Assembly (NCBI RefSeq): GCF_018224925.1 | Contig: NZ_JAGTUF010000012.1 | Location: 62,001 to 126,000 of the forward strand | Source of the DNA: Magnetospirillum sulfuroxidans | GTDB taxonomy: Bacteria; Pseudomonadota; Alphaproteobacteria; Rhodospirillales; Magnetospirillaceae | Length of the DNA: 64,000 bases | Direction: 5' to 3' | Shown: positions 62,928-64,000 of the stretch, piece after piece | How positions within the stretch are numbered: position 1 is the first letter of the stretch | How the letters are laid out: every line of letters starts with the position of its first letter | Notes under the pieces: model-generated | Seen by the model: only the letters and a program-made list of their open reading frames with translations | Databases searched by the model: none | Told to the model about the DNA's origin: nothing | Program-made: the position numbers and the translations under genes

Positions 62928-64000
62928 TTAGAAATCGTCGCGGGTCTGGCGCACCAGGATTTCGCGCTTTCCCACATGATTGGGCTTGCCGACCACGCCT
63001 TCGGCCTCCATCCGTTCGATCAGGCGGGCGGCGCGGTTATAGCCGATCTGCAAATGGCGCTGGATGAACGAGGTCGAAGCCTTGCCTTCCCGCGCCACCA
63101 AAGCCACCGCCTGATCGTACAGATCATCACCCGAACCACCGCCAGAGCCACCGCCGCCAGCGCCGAAATCGCCCTCTTCCTCTTCCGTCACCGCTTCCAC
63201 ATAGGTCGGTTCGCCTTGGGACCGCAGATGTTCGACCACCTGTTCGACTTCCTGATCGGAAACGAACGGCCCGTGCACACGGGTAATGCGGCCGCCGGCG
63301 GCCATGTACAGCATGTCGCCCTGCCCCAGCAATTGCTCGGCCCCTTGTTCCCCCAAGATGGTGCGCGAATCGATCTTACTGGTGACCTGGAAGGAAATAC
63401 GGGTGGGGAAATTGGCCTTGATGGTGCCGGTGATGACGTCGACCGACGGACGTTGCGTCGCCATGATCAAATGAATGCCAGCGGCACGGGCCATCTGGGC
63501 CAGACGTTGCACCGCCCCTTCGATATCCTTGCCGGCGACCAGCATCAGATCGGCCATTTCATCGACGATGACGACGATGAAGGGCAGCGCCTTTAGTTCC
63601 AGCAATTGTTCTTCATAGATCGGCTTGCCGCTTTCCGGGTCAAATCCGGTCTGCACCGTGCGGGTCAATTGTTCGCCGCGATCCCGCGCTTCAAGCAGGC
63701 GCTGATTATAGCCGGCGATGTTGCGCACGCCCAATTGGCTCATGGCGCGATAGCGGTCTTCCATCTCGCGGACCGCCCATTTCAACGCCACCACCGCCTT
63801 GCCCGGTTCGGTCACCACCGGGGCGAGCAAATGGGGAATGCCGTCATAGACCGACAATTCCAGCATCTTGGGGTCGATCATGATGATCCGGCATTCTTCC
63901 GGCGTCAGCCGATAAAGCAGCGACAAGATCATGGTGTTGACCGCCACCGACTTGCCCGAACCGGTGGTGCCGGCGATCAGCAGATGCGGCATGCGGGCCA
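62928..64000 (-). CDS. ftsK: DNA translocase FtsK, 3' part (5' end outside window)
   Basis: Chromosome-segregation motor at the division septum. The frame is open at the right edge; visible is the RecA-like motor with Walker [13 protein letters not shown], Walker [11 protein letters not shown], the [13 protein letters not shown] stretch, and after a Gly-rich linker ([11 protein letters not shown]) the winged-helix gamma domain ([27 protein letters not shown]) that reads KOPS. The membrane and linker parts lie outside. Confidence 0.97.
   Translation of the reverse strand, partial: ARMPHLLIAGTTGSGKSVAVNTMILSLLYRLTPEECRIIMIDPKMLELSVYDGIPHLLAPVVTEPGKAVVALKWAVREMEDRYRAMSQLGVRNIAGYNQRLLEARDRGEQLTRTVQTGFDPESGKPIYEEQLLELKALPFIVVIVDEMADLMLVAGKDIEGAVQRLAQMARAAGIHLIMATQRPSVDVITGTIKANFPTRISFQVTSKIDSRTILGEQGAEQLLGQGDMLYMAAGGRITRVHGPFVSDQEVEQVVEHLRSQGEPTYVEAVTEEEEGDFGAGGGGSGGGSGDDLYDQAVALVAREGKASTSFIQRHLQIGYNRAARLIERMEAEGVVGKPNHVGKREILVRQTRDDF

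Overview
The window is a contiguous piece of a GC-rich alphaproteobacterial chromosome. Gene content and order fit the Rhodospirillales, most likely a Magnetospirillum-like organism: mutS-glnD-murJ-trpS, usp-nfu, hrcA-grpE next to rph, an aconitase of the AcnB type, a system I cytochrome c maturation locus and a single-domain hemerythrin. The genus is inferred from synteny and family choice; no marker such as rRNA is present. Coding density is very high, most operons are joined by ATGA or TGATG overlaps, and there is no insertion sequence, prophage or CRISPR array.

Layout. 1-10.7 kb: the end of mutS, a tiny membrane-protein gene, glnD (nitrogen sensing), murJ, trpS, a DUF2333 protein, a TSUP exporter with its TIGR02186 partner, a universal stress protein and an Nfu-type Fe-S scaffold. 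10.7-20.7 kb: a Bax-like glucosaminidase, a lipoprotein, an EI24/CysZ-like membrane protein, adenosine kinase, typA, a leucine-rich-repeat protein bracketed by two inverted copies of a palindromic repeat, a gdx/sugE exporter behind a guanidine-II (mini-ykkC) riboswitch, an OmpA-like lipoprotein, tRNA-Arg(ACG) and a YkgJ-type protein. 20.7-27.4 kb: cytochrome c maturation, with ccmCDEFGHI on + and ccmAB convergent on -. 27.6-36.2 kb: acnB, hemerythrin, a YdjM-like protein, a RutE-like nitroreductase, a CE4 deacetylase, a membrane J-domain/SH3 protein, two small c-type cytochromes and an AhpD-like protein.

36.2-49.1 kb: tadA, a class I glutamine amidotransferase, rluB-rsmD (overlapping, with a tandem repeat at the joint), a BI-1 family protein, nth, a DUF1848 protein, dnaKJ with a heat-shock-type promoter, a ccdAB toxin-antitoxin pair, dapB, a PQQ-type sugar dehydrogenase, and grpE and hrcA. 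49.2-64 kb: rph-rdgB-hemW, an LpoA-like lipoprotein divergent from rsmI-yraN-dolP-like (the E. coli yraLMNP neighbourhood rearranged), a SirB1-like protein, gshB, an orphan lipoprotein, comM, three unrecognised genes (one behind a good sigma-54 promoter with a flagellar-type upstream element), xthA with a 60-bp hairpin repeat upstream, lolA and the 3' end of ftsK.

Most of the window is housekeeping. The parts least explained by known biology are the repeat-bracketed LRR gene, the membrane J-domain/SH3 protein, the sigma-54 orphan gene, the repeat array joining rluB to rsmD, and several very small ORFs and palindromes between genes. All starts, promoters and operators were read by eye; none was tested by a search.
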